From Bryobacterales bacterium (lineage in GTDB: Bacteria > Acidobacteriota > Terriglobia > Bryobacterales > UBA6623), in the NCBI GenBank assembly GCA_022824585.1, contig JAJDZN010000076.1:1-32803 (forward strand): 32,803 nt of DNA, in the 5' to 3' direction. Numbering within the stretch: the first letter of the stretch is position 1; the number at the start of each line of letters is the position of its first letter. The translations under genes were made by a program, and so were the position numbers. Of the stretch, positions 1 to 8,532 are shown one piece after another. The notes under the pieces are model-generated. The model made no database searches. It had not been told where the DNA came from and was given only the letters and a program-made list of their open reading frames with translations.

Positions 1-632
1 TGTTCGTGCATCAATCGCGCGATCGGCGAGGCATGCAATTGGCCCAGCGCATGCTGCAGTTCCCGCATCCGGTAGCGCGCCCAGGCGATCTGACGGTTCG
101 CCCTCGCCCATGATGCTCCAAGTCCGCAGCCCAGGCTCGGCTCGCTGTCGGCTTGCCAGTGCTCGAGCAGCCATTGCAAGCGGCGCTTGTCGCTGTCGCG
201 GTAGGCAAGCGGCGCTTCCGCCATCAGCTCGTGGCGCCTGCGGCGCTCGTCGTCGTCAACGGCAAGATCAGGGTGAATCTGTCGAGCAAGCGCCAAGAAC
301 AGTCGGCGCGCCCCCTCTTCCGGAGGAGGCGAGCACTCCGCTTCTCCATGATCCTCGTCCCGGGCCTGCTCGGTCCCGGCCGCCTGGCTTTCCTGCGCTT
401 CGCCCAATGCCCGCCAGCCTCGATTGATCCGGTCGCGGAGACGTTCCAGCTCGTCGTACCGGTCACCGACAGCCGGACGGAAACGGCGTTCGAACTGGCG
501 CAACCTGTCCACATCCGAGGCGTATTCGCGCTCGAGACCCCGGACTGTCCTTTCAAGATCGAGCAGCATTCCCCGCAGCCGGAACAACGCGCCGTTCGTC
601 GCTGGGTGGTACCTGACCAAGGCCGTGCTCAT
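1..632 (-). CDS. J-domain (DnaJ-like) protein, C-terminus cut by window edge
   Basis: I translated this frame by hand; it stays open from an ATG at 632 to the left edge (210 codons seen). The HPD tripeptide that defines a J-domain lies at residues 120-122 in the context LARQIHPDLA. It is followed by an Arg/Glu-rich helix and an AYRDSDKRRL stretch like J-domain helices III-IV. Residues about 24-80 are charged and heptad-like (probable coiled coil), and residues 80-108 form a low-complexity linker. J-domains stimulate the ATPase of an Hsp70 partner, so a co-chaperone role is inferred. It is not canonical DnaJ, because the J-domain is internal and no Gly/Phe or zinc-finger region is visible. Its ATG overlaps the nadD stop in an ATGA, so it is probably translationally coupled to nadD. 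The partner and cargo are unknown. Confidence 0.72.
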   Translation of the reverse strand, partial: MSTALVRYHPATNGALFRLRGMLLDLERTVRGLEREYASDVDRLRQFERRFRPAVGDRYDELERLRDRINRGWRALGEAQESQAAGTEQARDEDHGEAECSPPPEEGARRLFLALARQIHPDLAVDDDERRRRHELMAEAPLAYRDSDKRRLQWLLEHWQADSEPSLGCGLGASWARANRQIAWARYRMRELQHALGQLHASPIARLMHE

Positions 633-1249
633 GCGGCACCCCCTGCATAGGCGGCAGCCACCCCTGCGCGGATCTCCGCGGGCACCAAGTGGTTCCAATC
701 CTCGCCGCGAGCGATGGCTGACCGCACCATCGAGGACGAGGTCTCGGCATGCTCCGGGGCGATGTCGAAGGGCAGGATTCGCCCCGCGTGCTCAGGCGCG
801 ACCCGATAGGACCCGCCGCGCGAGCCGACCAACAGCGTGAACCGCTCGAGCTGGTCGCTGAACGCCTCGCGGTCGCCATAGTCCCATGTCGCATAGCGCT
901 CGGCGGCGTCGCGCCCGGCGATCACGAACAGCTCGCACGCAGCGCCGATCTCCCGCCGCAGCGCGTCAACCATGTCCACGACCAAGCCAGCCTCGCACGC
1001 GCTGGCGGCCCAGCCCTTTCGGAGCCGAGCTAGCTCTGCGATCCATTCCAGGCGATGCTCCATGGTCGGCCTCGCGATTTGCTTGTGCGGCGCCGATCGA
1101 GGAATGATCTGCACGACCTGATCCAAGTCGAAACACCGCTGGGCCGCCTCGCCTAGAGCCAAGTGCGCCATCGTCGGAGGGTTGTACGTACCCGGCAGCA
1201 GGCCCACCCGGCCATGACGGAGCAACTGGCCTGCAACCGTCCGGATCAC
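629..1249 (-). CDS. nadD: Nicotinate-nucleotide adenylyltransferase
   Basis: This enzyme adenylates nicotinate mononucleotide to deamido-NAD in NAD biosynthesis, in the cytoplasm. With a GTG start at 1249 it is 206 aa, a normal NadD length. The nucleotidyltransferase motif GTYNPPTMAHL lies at residues 20-30; its TMAH is the (H/T)xGH-type signature, with Ala replacing the usual Gly. The second signature, SSSMVRSAI, corresponds to ISSTxIR near the C-terminus. The GTG overlaps the TAG stop of the upstream gene by one base (TAGTG). The frame stays open far upstream, but that part belongs to the neighbouring gene's region and lacks NadD similarity. A later in-frame GTG near 1208 would cut too close to the motif. 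The stop overlaps the following J-domain gene. Function is secure and the start is likely. Confidence 0.9.
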   Translation of the reverse strand: MIRTVAGQLLRHGRVGLLPGTYNPPTMAHLALGEAAQRCFDLDQVVQIIPRSAPHKQIARPTMEHRLEWIAELARLRKGWAASACEAGLVVDMVDALRREIGAACELFVIAGRDAAERYATWDYGDREAFSDQLERFTLLVGSRGGSYRVAPEHAGRILPFDIAPEHAETSSSMVRSAIARGEDWNHLVPAEIRAGVAAAYAGGAA

Positions 1250-2220
1250 TACTCCAAGTACGGTGCGAGGGCTCGGTCCAATTCGGCGTCGTCCCAGCTG
1301 TCGACCGCGACCGGGCGGTGCAAGGACCACTCTTCCACGTGGTCTAGAGATTCGCCGGGCTGCAGCGTGCGCAGCGGACCTAGCGTCTCGATCTCCAAGA
1401 ACCGCTCGTTGGTGAACGTCTCGTAGGAAGCTCCCATGTCCGGATACTCCTCGTCGGGAGACGCCGCGAACTTCTTGACGAACAACTCGCCGTTGAGCAA
1501 GTACGCCCCGCGCGTCTCCGGATTGAACAGCCCGATCTTCTCCGGATCGGCATTCTGGGGATCCTGTCGCAGAACGATGTACTTCTCCAGCCAGGTCCAG
1601 CGCGGATCGGCCATGTTGGTGAAGGCGAATACGACCAGCGGATTGGTCGGGGCCAAGACCTCGGGATGCGTGCCGCGCGGCGGCAGGGTCGTGATCCCCG
1701 CCCCTCCGGGGGCCATCATCGTCAACACCCAGGTCGCTATGCGAAGAGGCCATATCGTGCGATTGGCGAGGGTGTAGACCACCCTGACCGCGCTGCCTTC
1801 GTCGGACAGCTCGACTGCGATCGCCTTCTGGACTCCCGTATGCTCGACGGGCGCCTGGGCCGTGAGCCGGTTCCCCGAGATCTCGACCTGCACCGGATCG
1901 TTGTCGGCTCCGTAGCTATAGACTGGATCCTCCGGACCCACCCAGAGCCGGCTGCCGCCATACAGCCGCCAGTTGTCTCCGCCGGTCTTGCCTAGATCCT
2001 CTTCCAGCTCGACGAAGAAGTTCTGGCCGCCCTCGAAGCCGTACCGGATGATCCGGGGCCCGACGTCGGACGTGACGATCAGCTCGACTTCGCCGTTAGA
2101 CAGCCGATAGCAGTTCGGCCAGCCCGCATAGGGGATCTTTTCGACAGTCACGGCGGCGATCACGGGTACCGCGCCCATCGCGAGCGCGGCGGCAAGAAGG
2201 CTCAAGCGGCGCAAAGGCAC
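1249..2220 (-). CDS. Exported DUF4380-like protein
   Basis: This is a 323-aa protein if translation starts at GTG 2220. That start gives a clean signal peptide: VPLRR, a hydrophobic run to about residue 20, then an AAVT-like cleavage region. An earlier start at 2289 would overlap the SDR gene by 37 bases and bury the signal, so it is less likely. The mature part contains GPRIIRYGF and NFFVELEEDLGKTGG, and its overall pattern of long beta-strands resembles DUF4380, a family with a mutarotase-like beta-sandwich. No enzyme activity can be assigned; carbohydrate handling outside the cytoplasm is only a guess. It lies between an SDR gene (32-base gap) and nadD (one-base overlap). No clear ribosome-binding site precedes the GTG, which fits translational coupling. 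Confidence 0.62.
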   Translation of the reverse strand: MPLRRLSLLAAALAMGAVPVIAAVTVEKIPYAGWPNCYRLSNGEVELIVTSDVGPRIIRYGFEGGQNFFVELEEDLGKTGGDNWRLYGGSRLWVGPEDPVYSYGADNDPVQVEISGNRLTAQAPVEHTGVQKAIAVELSDEGSAVRVVYTLANRTIWPLRIATWVLTMMAPGGAGITTLPPRGTHPEVLAPTNPLVVFAFTNMADPRWTWLEKYIVLRQDPQNADPEKIGLFNPETRGAYLLNGELFVKKFAASPDEEYPDMGASYETFTNERFLEIETLGPLRTLQPGESLDHVEEWSLHRPVAVDSWDDAELDRALAPYLE

Positions 2221-2252
2221 TCCCAAGAGGCTGGTGTGAGTGGGGGCAGCGC

Positions 2253-3014
2253 CTAGTAGGTCGCCCGCCCGCCACTGACATCGTAGCACTGGCCGGTCAC
2301 GAACGAGCAGTCCGGGCTGGCCAGGAAATGTGCCACGGCGGCCACCTCTTCGACCGTTCCCGTGCGGGCGCGGGGGATCTTGGAGGTCATGTAGTTGACC
2401 TGCTCCTCGGTCAATTGGTCGAGAATGGGCGTGCGGATCACGGTCGGGCTGATCGCGTTAACACAGATGTTGTTGAGCGCTGTTTCCTTCGCCATCGACT
2501 TGCTGGCCGCGATCACGCCTGCCTTGGAGGCCGAGTAGGCCACCATGTTCGGATTCCCCTCCTTGCCGGCCAAGGAAGCGATATTGACGATCCGGCCGTA
2601 GTCGTGCTCGACCATCGTGGGCAGCACGGCCCGGCAGCAGTTGAAGACGCCGCTGAGGTTGATGTCGATGACGCTCTGCCAGTCGGCATCGGACTGCTGC
2701 CACGTGGGCAGGGCCTTGCCCGCGATGCCCGCGCAGCAAACCAGCGCGTGGATGCGGCCCTGGCGGGCCAGCACGGAATCGACCGCGGCTTGGACGGACG
2801 ACGGATCCGTGACTTCGATTCCCTCGGAGAACGCCGCCAGCCCCTCCGCGCGAAGCTTCTCGGCCTGGTCCGCGGCGGCTTCGGCATTGAGGTCCGCGAT
2901 CACGACCGCCGCGCCCGCCCGCGCGAGGCGGGCAGCAATGCCAGCGCCGATGCCGCGCGCCGCGCCGGTGACAACAGCGGTCTGCCCGCTGAGGTCGAAG
3001 AAACTATGCGCCAT
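2253..3014 (-). CDS. Short-chain dehydrogenase/reductase (FabG-like)
   Basis: This 253-aa protein is a complete classical SDR. The cofactor motif TGAARGIG lies at residues 16-23, and Asp41 at the end of beta-2 (VVIADLN) suggests preference for NAD(H). The CCAGIAG segment is at 93-99, the structural Asn in DINLSG is N119, catalytic Ser is S147, and the YxxxK pair is Y160/K164. The C-terminus (GQCYDVSGG) is typical of sugar or 3-oxoacyl reductases in this family. The substrate cannot be read from sequence; FabG-type reductase and sugar-acid dehydrogenase are both possible. Its ATG lies inside the 3' end of rplI (11-base overlap), so it is probably expressed with the ribosomal genes. The next gene is a secreted DUF4380-like protein. 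Confidence 0.85.
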   Translation of the reverse strand: MAHSFFDLSGQTAVVTGAARGIGAGIAARLARAGAAVVIADLNAEAAADQAEKLRAEGLAAFSEGIEVTDPSSVQAAVDSVLARQGRIHALVCCAGIAGKALPTWQQSDADWQSVIDINLSGVFNCCRAVLPTMVEHDYGRIVNIASLAGKEGNPNMVAYSASKAGVIAASKSMAKETALNNICVNAISPTVIRTPILDQLTEEQVNYMTSKIPRARTGTVEEVAAVAHFLASPDCSFVTGQCYDVSGGRATY

Positions 3015-3684
3015 CAGGATCTACTGCTGCGGAAGCGTCATCGCCGGACGGCGGGGCGGCCTCCGAACCCGACTCGTCTCCGTCCGCCTCAGAGGCCGCC
3101 TCGGCTTCCGGAGCGCCATCTTCGCCAAGGGCCTCCGCGGGCTCGGCGCCCTCGGCGGAATCCTCGGATTCGATCGGCGGCGCGAACTCGAACTCGGCTG
3201 ACGCCTGCACGGTGCGCGTCAGGGGTTCGTCTTCGCGCCCCTCGGCGCGGACCTCGACCTTGATGGTGGTTGACAGATCCTTGTAGAGATGGACCGGGAT
3301 ATCGTAGTCTCCCAAGGTCCGGATCGGAGTCGTGAGCTGGACGCGCTGGCGCTCGATGCCGAACCCTTGCTCGTTCAGCTTGGCGGCAATGTCGCGCGCC
3401 GAGACCGAGCCGTAGAGCTGGTTGTTCAGGCTGGCGCGCACGACCATCCGCACCACCACTCCCTCGAGCGCTTCCATCTGCTTGGTCGCGTCGCCGTGGA
3501 GCTGCACGGCCTCCTTGGCCGCCGCTGCGCGCATCTGCTCGAGCTGCTTCAGGCTGCCCTTGTCGGCAGGGATCGCCAGCTTCTGCGGGAACAGGTAGTT
3601 GCGGGCGTAGCCGTCCTTGACCTTGACCACATCGCCGCGTTCGCCCAGCTTGTAAATGTCCTTCTTGAGAATCACCTCATGCAT
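3004..3684 (-). CDS. rplI: 50S ribosomal protein L9, with long acidic C-terminal tail
   Basis: L9 binds 23S rRNA at the base of the L1 stalk. The start ATG at 3684 is preceded by GGAG eight bases upstream; an in-frame GTG nine bases earlier is less likely. The N-terminal domain is textbook: [20 protein letters not shown] followed by a GYARNYLFP motif. The L9 C-terminal domain ends near residue 150. The remaining roughly 75 residues are an unusual tail rich in Glu, Asp, Ala, Pro and Ser, making the protein 226 aa against a usual 148-150. The start overlaps the rpsR stop by 8 bases, and the 3' end overlaps the SDR gene. The tail's function is unknown and it is likely disordered. Confidence 0.93.
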   Translation of the reverse strand: MHEVILKKDIYKLGERGDVVKVKDGYARNYLFPQKLAIPADKGSLKQLEQMRAAAAKEAVQLHGDATKQMEALEGVVVRMVVRASLNNQLYGSVSARDIAAKLNEQGFGIERQRVQLTTPIRTLGDYDIPVHLYKDLSTTIKVEVRAEGREDEPLTRTVQASAEFEFAPPIESEDSAEGAEPAEALGEDGAPEAEAASEADGDESGSEAAPPSGDDASAAVDPDGA

Positions 3685-4060
3685 CGGAGCCACTCCTCTC
3701 TCGGTCCCGCGAGCGATCCCTGTCGCGCTGCGGTTTCTCGATCACGCCGACGAACGGCAGCAGGGCCAGATTCCGGGCGCGCTTGATCGCCCGCCGCAGC
3801 TGGCGCTGGTGCTTCGCGCTCAGCCCCGTGTGGCGGCGCGGGTTGATCTTTCCGCGGTCCCCGACGAACTGTTTCAGCGTCTCGACATCCTTGTAGTCGA
3901 TGTGGTCGATCCGATTGACGCTGAAGTAGTCCACCTTGCGCCGCCGGAAGAAGCGCTTGCCGCCGGAGCGGCCGCGGCCCTCCGGGCCGCCTCGGTCGCG
4001 GCGCGGGCCGCTGCCGCCCTCGCGCGGGGGCGCCGGTCGTGTCTCTTCGTTCTCAGCCAT
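3677..4060 (-). CDS. rpsR: 30S ribosomal protein S18, with Arg/Gly-rich extensions
   Basis: S18 forms a heterodimer with S6 on the platform of the small subunit. The conserved core is visible ([34 protein letters not shown], then [13 protein letters not shown]). Start ATG 4060 was chosen because a GAGAGGAA ribosome-binding site sits about 8 bases upstream; a longer in-frame version would run into rpsF. The 127-aa product is longer than the usual 75-90 aa. About 40 extra N-terminal residues are rich in Arg, Gly and Pro with repeated Arg-Gly-type patterns, and the C-terminus ends in an Arg/Asp repeat. The gene lies 26 bases after rpsF and overlaps rplI, the classic rpsF-rpsR-rplI order. Confidence 0.93.
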   Translation of the reverse strand: MAENEETRPAPPREGGSGPRRDRGGPEGRGRSGGKRFFRRRKVDYFSVNRIDHIDYKDVETLKQFVGDRGKINPRRHTGLSAKHQRQLRRAIKRARNLALLPFVGVIEKPQRDRDRSRDRERSGSDA

Positions 4061-4086
4061 TTGTCGATTCCTCTCGATGCCCCGCA

Positions 4087-4593
4087 TCACTCCTCGGCGG
4101 CCGGGGCGCCCGCCTCGGCAGCAGCTGCCTCAGCCGGCTCGGGCTCGCCGGGCGACGGCGGCGACGGCAGCTCTGGCTCGGGCTTGCCCGGCGCCCTCGC
4201 CTTGGCCTTCTCGGCTTCGGCGGCGCGCGCGGCAGCCTTGGCATCCAGCACCGGCTGCCGCTTTGCGCGGCGCGCCTGCGCCTTGGCCAACCGCTTGAGG
4301 TCTTCGTCGATGCGGATCACCATGTACTTGATGACGTGATCGGAGACGCGCAAGCGGCGCTCGAGCTCGCGGTTCAGCGAGCGGTCTCCGTTGGTCGAGT
4401 ACTGGATGAAGATGTACTGGCCGCTCCAGAACCCGTGTACGCGGTAGGCAAGCGGCCGCTTGCCCCAGTCATCCACCTTGTCCACGCTGGCCCCGCCCGA
4501 CGCCAGCACCCGCTTGACGCTCTCGAGGGACTCCTGCGCTTCCTGCTCCGGCAGGTCCGGCTTGAGGATGAACCCCAACTCGTAAACTCTCAT
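4087..4593 (-). CDS. rpsF: 30S ribosomal protein S6, with Ala/Pro/Glu-rich tail
   Basis: S6 is the partner of S18 in the 30S platform. The first 100 residues match the family: [16 protein letters not shown] at the start, [14 protein letters not shown] in the middle, and [12 protein letters not shown] near the end of the fold. The remaining roughly 65 residues form a charged, low-complexity tail. It is first Lys/Arg/Ala-rich and probably helical, then Pro/Glu/Ala-rich and acidic. The protein is 168 aa, against about 95-135 aa in most bacteria. It starts 6 bases after the pth stop and is followed by rpsR. Confidence 0.93.
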   Translation of the reverse strand: MRVYELGFILKPDLPEQEAQESLESVKRVLASGGASVDKVDDWGKRPLAYRVHGFWSGQYIFIQYSTNGDRSLNRELERRLRVSDHVIKYMVIRIDEDLKRLAKAQARRAKRQPVLDAKAAARAAEAEKAKARAPGKPEPELPSPPSPGEPEPAEAAAAEAGAPAAEE

Positions 4594-4599
4594 GACTCT

Positions 4600-5214
4600 C
4601 TATTCCTGTGACTCGGCCAGACGGCGGTTGCTCCGCGCCATGGCCTTCTCCGTGCCCTCGGCAAGGGCGTGCCGCACGACCTCCGCCGCGCGTCCGACGA
4701 TTTCCCCAACTTCCTCGATCTCGTCCCGGGTGAACGGGCGCAGGACGTACCGTGCTCCGTTGGAGACGGGGTGTCCCGGGTGAATCCCGATGCGCAGCCG
4801 CGGGAACTCCGACGTCCCCAGCGCGTCGATGATGGACTGCATACCATTATGACCCGCAGCCGACCCCTTCTGCTTGAGGCGCAACCGGCCCCAAGCCAGA
4901 TCCAGCTCGTCGTAGACGACGAGTAGCCGTTGCGGGGCCAAGCGATAGCGCCGCAGCAGCCGCTTGACGGGCCCCCCGCTGCGGTTCACGAACGAGAGCG
5001 GCTTGGCCAGCAATGCCTGCCTGCCTCCGATCTCTCCGGTTCCCACCAGCGCGTCCTCTTCCGGTCGCGTGACGCGGATCCCCGCATCCTCCGAAAGGCG
5101 CTCGACCGTCAGGAAGCCCAAATTGTGCGGCGTCTGCCGATACTCCTCGCCAGGATTGCCCAGCCCGACGATCAGCCAATCGGCGTCCTCGGGCACCGCT
5201 CGCCTCCAGAACAT
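4600..5214 (-). CDS. pth: Peptidyl-tRNA hydrolase
   Basis: This enzyme cleaves the ester bond between peptide and tRNA, recycling tRNAs released from stalled ribosomes. All four key residues are present: Asn20 in GLGNPG, His30 in TPHNLGF, Asp101 in VVYDELDL and Asn122 in GHNGMQSI. The substrate-binding FVNRSG segment (Asn77) is also there. At 204 aa the length is normal. The first twelve residues (MFWRRAVPEDAD) precede the usual WLIVGLGNPG start by a little more than usual. The gene lies between rplY (50-base gap) and rpsF (6-base gap), a common arrangement linking L25/Ctc and Pth. Confidence 0.95.
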   Translation of the reverse strand: MFWRRAVPEDADWLIVGLGNPGEEYRQTPHNLGFLTVERLSEDAGIRVTRPEEDALVGTGEIGGRQALLAKPLSFVNRSGGPVKRLLRRYRLAPQRLLVVYDELDLAWGRLRLKQKGSAAGHNGMQSIIDALGTSEFPRLRIGIHPGHPVSNGARYVLRPFTRDEIEEVGEIVGRAAEVVRHALAEGTEKAMARSNRRLAESQE

Positions 5215-5264
5215 GGCTTCCGCCGCAACTCAAAGGGACCAACCCCCGGCCGCAAGGCACTCGG

Positions 5265-5894
5265 CTACTCCGCCTGCTCCTCGGTCTCGGCCTCTTCTTC
5301 CTCGGCCTCTTCCTCGTCGGTCAATTCGGTCGTGGCGCGCGAGGCCATGACGTGCACGAGCACTTTCTGCTCGAAATCCGCCAAGGTCCACTTGTCGCTG
5401 GCCGGCAGATCCTTGGCCCGGATCGCCTGGCCGACATGCAGATCCGTGATGTCCACCTCAAGGCTCTCCGGAATGTCCAGCGGCAAGCACTCGATGCGGA
5501 CCTCCCGACTCACCATCTCCTCGAAGCCGCCCTCGGTCTTGACACCGAAGGCGGTGCCGACGGCCTTGATCGGGACAGACACGGTTACTGGCTTGCTGAC
5601 GTCCACGCGCAGCAGGTCGACGTGCAGCAGCGAGTGCTTCACGGGATCGATCTGGTAGTCGACGGCCATTGCATGTTCCTGCAAGCCGTCGCACTTGATA
5701 TTGAAGACACGGTTGTGGCCAGACGGTTCCTTCAGCACGGAGGTCATCGCCTTGGTGTTGACCGAGATCGCTCGGGGGGCCTTGCCCAGCCCGTAAACCG
5801 TCGCGGGCACGTTACCGGTCAAGCGCAGCCGCCGCGCCGCGTTCTTGCCGCGCTCCTCGCGCACCGCCACTTCCATTTCAATCTGCTGCTGCAT
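5265..5894 (-). CDS. rplY: 50S ribosomal protein L25 / general stress protein Ctc
   Basis: L25 of the Ctc type binds 5S rRNA. The N-terminal 5S-binding domain shows REERGKNAARRLRLTGNVP and a VYGLGK motif. The central HSLLHVDLLRVD marks the junction to the second (TL5) domain, residues about 100-185, which contains a LPLDIPESLEVDIT pattern. The last roughly 20 residues are almost entirely Glu with a few Ala and Thr. At 209 aa it matches two-domain Ctc proteins. A GGGAG ribosome-binding site lies 8 bases before ATG 5894. It follows prs after 72 bases and precedes pth. Confidence 0.94.
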   Translation of the reverse strand: MQQQIEMEVAVREERGKNAARRLRLTGNVPATVYGLGKAPRAISVNTKAMTSVLKEPSGHNRVFNIKCDGLQEHAMAVDYQIDPVKHSLLHVDLLRVDVSKPVTVSVPIKAVGTAFGVKTEGGFEEMVSREVRIECLPLDIPESLEVDITDLHVGQAIRAKDLPASDKWTLADFEQKVLVHVMASRATTELTDEEEAEEEEAETEEQAE

Positions 5895-5966
5895 TGCGTC
5901 TGCTCCCTAGCCGCCTTGGCAGCGGCCGCATTCTGGGCGGGCCTCGCGAGAGCCCGCGGTCATCCC

Positions 5967-6914
5967 CTAGCCGAACAACATGCTGATCGAAGACTCGCTA
6001 TGGATCGAGTTGATGCCCGCCGCAAGCAGGGGCGCTACGCTCAACTGCCGGATTCTGCCGCTCGCCTTGGCTTCCTCGGACAGGGGAATCGAGTTGGTGA
6101 CCGCCAGTTCCTTAAGCTTCGACTCCTTAATTCTATCCACTGCGGGTCCGGAAAGCACGGCATGGGTCGTGACGGCGTACACTTGGGCCGCACCCTCGTC
6201 AAGCAAGGCATTGACGCCGTTGACCAGCGTGCCGGCCGTGTCGACAAGGTCATCGACGATCACGCAGGTGCGATCGCGCACATCCCCGATCACATGCATG
6301 ACCTCGGAGACGCCCGGATTGTCCCTGCGCTTGTCGATGATGGCCAAGGGCGCGGTCAAGCGCTTGGCCAGCGCCCGCGCTCGCTCCACGCCGCCGGCGT
6401 CCGGCGACACGACCGCGAGCCTCGGCAGGTGCAGCTGCTGCAAATATTCAACGATCACCGGCCGCCCGTAGAGATGATCGACCGGCACGTCGAAGAAGCC
6501 TTGGATCTGGGCTGCGTGCAGATCTAGGGTCAACAGGCGGTCCGCTCCGGCGGCGACAAGCAGGTTGGCCACCACCTTGGCCGATATCGGCACCCGCGGG
6601 CGGTCCTTGCGGTCCTGGCGCGAGTAGCCGTAGTAAGGCAGCACGGCCGTGATCCGCTTGGCGGAAGCTCGCCGCAAGGCGTCCAGCAAGAGCAGCAACT
6701 CCATCAAGTGCTCGTCGACCGGGGTGCAGGTGGGCTGAACGACGAAGACATCCATGCCCCGGACGTTTTCTTCGATCTGGACATGGATCTCGCCATCGGT
6801 GAAGCGCGACAGCGCCAGCTGTCCCGGACGGATGCCCAGGCACGCGCAGATGTCCCCGGCCAACTCCTTGTTGGCGGATCCGGCGAAGACCTTCAACCTC
6901 GATTCCGCAGGCAC
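5967..6914 (-). CDS. prs: Ribose-phosphate pyrophosphokinase (PRPP synthetase)
   Basis: This enzyme transfers pyrophosphate from ATP to ribose 5-phosphate, giving PRPP for nucleotide, NAD, His and Trp synthesis. Family motifs are intact: LKVFAGSANKELA at the N-terminus, FTDGEIHVQI, YYGYSRQDRKDRPR (the flexible catalytic region), TLDLHAAQIQGFF, and the PRPP-binding loop VIVDDLVDTAGT. I place the start at GTG 6914, where GGGA sits about 8 bases upstream. An in-frame TTG at 6929 would add five residues (320 instead of 315 aa). It follows ispE closely and precedes rplY. PRPP made here is the co-substrate of Apt, encoded two genes upstream. Confidence 0.94.
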   Translation of the reverse strand: MPAESRLKVFAGSANKELAGDICACLGIRPGQLALSRFTDGEIHVQIEENVRGMDVFVVQPTCTPVDEHLMELLLLLDALRRASAKRITAVLPYYGYSRQDRKDRPRVPISAKVVANLLVAAGADRLLTLDLHAAQIQGFFDVPVDHLYGRPVIVEYLQQLHLPRLAVVSPDAGGVERARALAKRLTAPLAIIDKRRDNPGVSEVMHVIGDVRDRTCVIVDDLVDTAGTLVNGVNALLDEGAAQVYAVTTHAVLSGPAVDRIKESKLKELAVTNSIPLSEEAKASGRIRQLSVAPLLAAGINSIHSESSISMLFG

Positions 6915-6965
6915 TGTGCGAATTCCCAACCGATGCGTGTTCTCGAGCCGCGCGCTACCCGCCGT

Positions 6966-7922
6966 CTAGCCCCTCGCGGAGTCGAAGCCGGATGCCTCTG
7001 GCCCGCGGCTCGCAGCCCGGCCCACATACTCCGCCGACCACGCCGCAAACCCCTCGGCCCGCAGCGTCTGCGCTACTAGTCTCGCAGACTGATAGGACTC
7101 AAAGACCCCGTAAACTGCGGATCCGCTGCCTGACATCAGAGCTGGCTGCGCCCCCAATGCCTGCAGCCGCTCCTTGAGAGCGGCAATCAGCGGGTACCGC
7201 CGGAATACTACCGACTCGAAGTCGTTCACCATGCCCTCCCTGCTGCCTGGCAGCGAGCCGATAAAGGGCGTGCTGGAACTCAAGCCGAACCTTTCGATTT
7301 TACTCTCATCCTCGTCTGGTGTCAATGCAGCGCGGTGCTCCCGCAGGGCTCGATATGCCCACGCCGTGGAGACCTCCGCCGCGGGCTGTGCGATCGCTAG
7401 AGCGGCCGGTGGCAAGTCAGCCAGAAGCTTCAGCTCGGTGCCGCGACCAGTGCCGATGGCGGAGCCTCCGAGCAAGAGAAAAGGCACGTCGCTGCCGAGC
7501 TCGGCCGCGACCTCGAAGAGGGCCTGGTCGGCCGGTCGCGTGGGCAGCATGGAGGCGACCGCGCGAATCACGGCCGCCGCATCGCTAGAGCCGCCTCCCA
7601 AGCCAGCGCCCGATGGTATGGCCTTGTCAAGGGTGATCTCGATCTGCGCTGCCAGGCCGGTGAGCCTGAGCATCAGGTCGGCGGCGCGCCAGGCCAGATT
7701 GTCCTCGCCCTGCAGATCCTCCCGGCTGCAAGTCAGCTGGACCGCCGGCCGGCTGGCTGGCGTCATGCGGACGCTGAGCGAATCGCTCAAGCTCACAGTC
7801 TGGAACAGTGTCCTGATGTTGTGGAATCCGTCGGGGCGCTTGTCGAGCACGCGCAAGAACAGATTGACCTTGGCGTAGGCCTGCAGCTGCCGTGCTTGCG
7901 GCCCGAGGCCTGTGGGATCCAC
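6966..7922 (-). CDS. ispE: 4-diphosphocytidyl-2-C-methyl-D-erythritol kinase
   Basis: IspE is a GHMP-family kinase that phosphorylates CDP-methylerythritol in the non-mevalonate isoprenoid pathway. Visible motifs are AYAKVNLFLRVL with its catalytic-site Lys, RPDGFHNIRTLFQ, the ATP-binding loop IPSGAGLGGGSSDAA near residue 105, and the C-terminal MSGSGSAVYGVF loop. The start is GTG at 7922, giving 318 aa, slightly long because of an eight-residue leader and a short Arg/Gly/Ser tail. It begins 21 bases after the apt stop and ends 51 bases before the chosen prs start. Confidence 0.93.
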   Translation of the reverse strand: MDPTGLGPQARQLQAYAKVNLFLRVLDKRPDGFHNIRTLFQTVSLSDSLSVRMTPASRPAVQLTCSREDLQGEDNLAWRAADLMLRLTGLAAQIEITLDKAIPSGAGLGGGSSDAAAVIRAVASMLPTRPADQALFEVAAELGSDVPFLLLGGSAIGTGRGTELKLLADLPPAALAIAQPAAEVSTAWAYRALREHRAALTPDEDESKIERFGLSSSTPFIGSLPGSREGMVNDFESVVFRRYPLIAALKERLQALGAQPALMSGSGSAVYGVFESYQSARLVAQTLRAEGFAAWSAEYVGRAASRGPEASGFDSARG

Positions 7923-7943
7923 GATGCGGCCGGAGCGCCCTTC

Positions 7944-8465
7944 CTAGCTGTCGTAGTGCAGCAGGGACGAGACCTCGTACCCCCGGAGCTTGTCACGCCC
8001 GTTGAGGAAGTCCAGCTCGATGACGAACGACAGGCCGGCCACCGCCCCGCCGAGCTTCTCCACGAGCTGGACGGCGGCCCCGGCTGTGCCGCCGGTGGCA
8101 AGCAGGTCGTCCACGATCAGCACGCGCTGCCCGTGCTGTATGGCATCGGAGTGGATTTCGAGCGTGTTGGTACCGTACTCCAGCGTGTAGCTCACCTTGG
8201 AGGTGGCGGCCGGCAGCTTGCCCGGCTTGCGCATCAGGGCGAATCCAGTCCCGAGACGTTGGGCAACCTGCGGCCCGAAAAGGAATCCGCGCGACTCTAT
8301 TCCGGCGACCAGATCGACTGCGAGACCGTCTGCGGCCTCGCAGAGCTCGTCAGCTACCATCGCCAAGCCCCTGGGGTCTTTCAACGCCGTGGTGATGTCG
8401 TAGAAGAGGATGCCCGGCTTGGGAAAGTCCGGCACCTCGCGGATGAGTGAACGCAGTTCGTCCAT
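7944..8465 (-). CDS. apt: Adenine phosphoribosyltransferase
   Basis: Apt condenses adenine with PRPP to form AMP (purine salvage). Recognisable segments are the [18 protein letters not shown] start, [12 protein letters not shown], the RKPGKLP flexible loop, and the PRPP-binding motif [16 protein letters not shown]. With ATG 8465 it is 173 aa, the usual length, and GGGA lies six bases upstream. An ATG at 8477 or a GTG at 8498 would add 4 or 11 residues and cannot be excluded. It lies 67 bases downstream of the DUF4340 gene and is followed by ispE, then by prs, which makes its co-substrate. Confidence 0.93.
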   Translation of the reverse strand: MDELRSLIREVPDFPKPGILFYDITTALKDPRGLAMVADELCEAADGLAVDLVAGIESRGFLFGPQVAQRLGTGFALMRKPGKLPAATSKVSYTLEYGTNTLEIHSDAIQHGQRVLIVDDLLATGGTAGAAVQLVEKLGGAVAGLSFVIELDFLNGRDKLRGYEVSSLLHYDS

Positions 8466-8532
8466 GTCCAATCCCATGGTAGCGCGCACGCGCCTCACCT
8501 GCCCCTAACGACCGCAGGGCGCCGCATGGCCC

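Noticed and set aside
2328..3263. Long plus-strand frame opposite the SDR and rplI genes
   Set aside because: It is the antisense shadow of two well-supported genes; similar shadows lie opposite rplY/prs (5352-6527) and metY (25716-27056).
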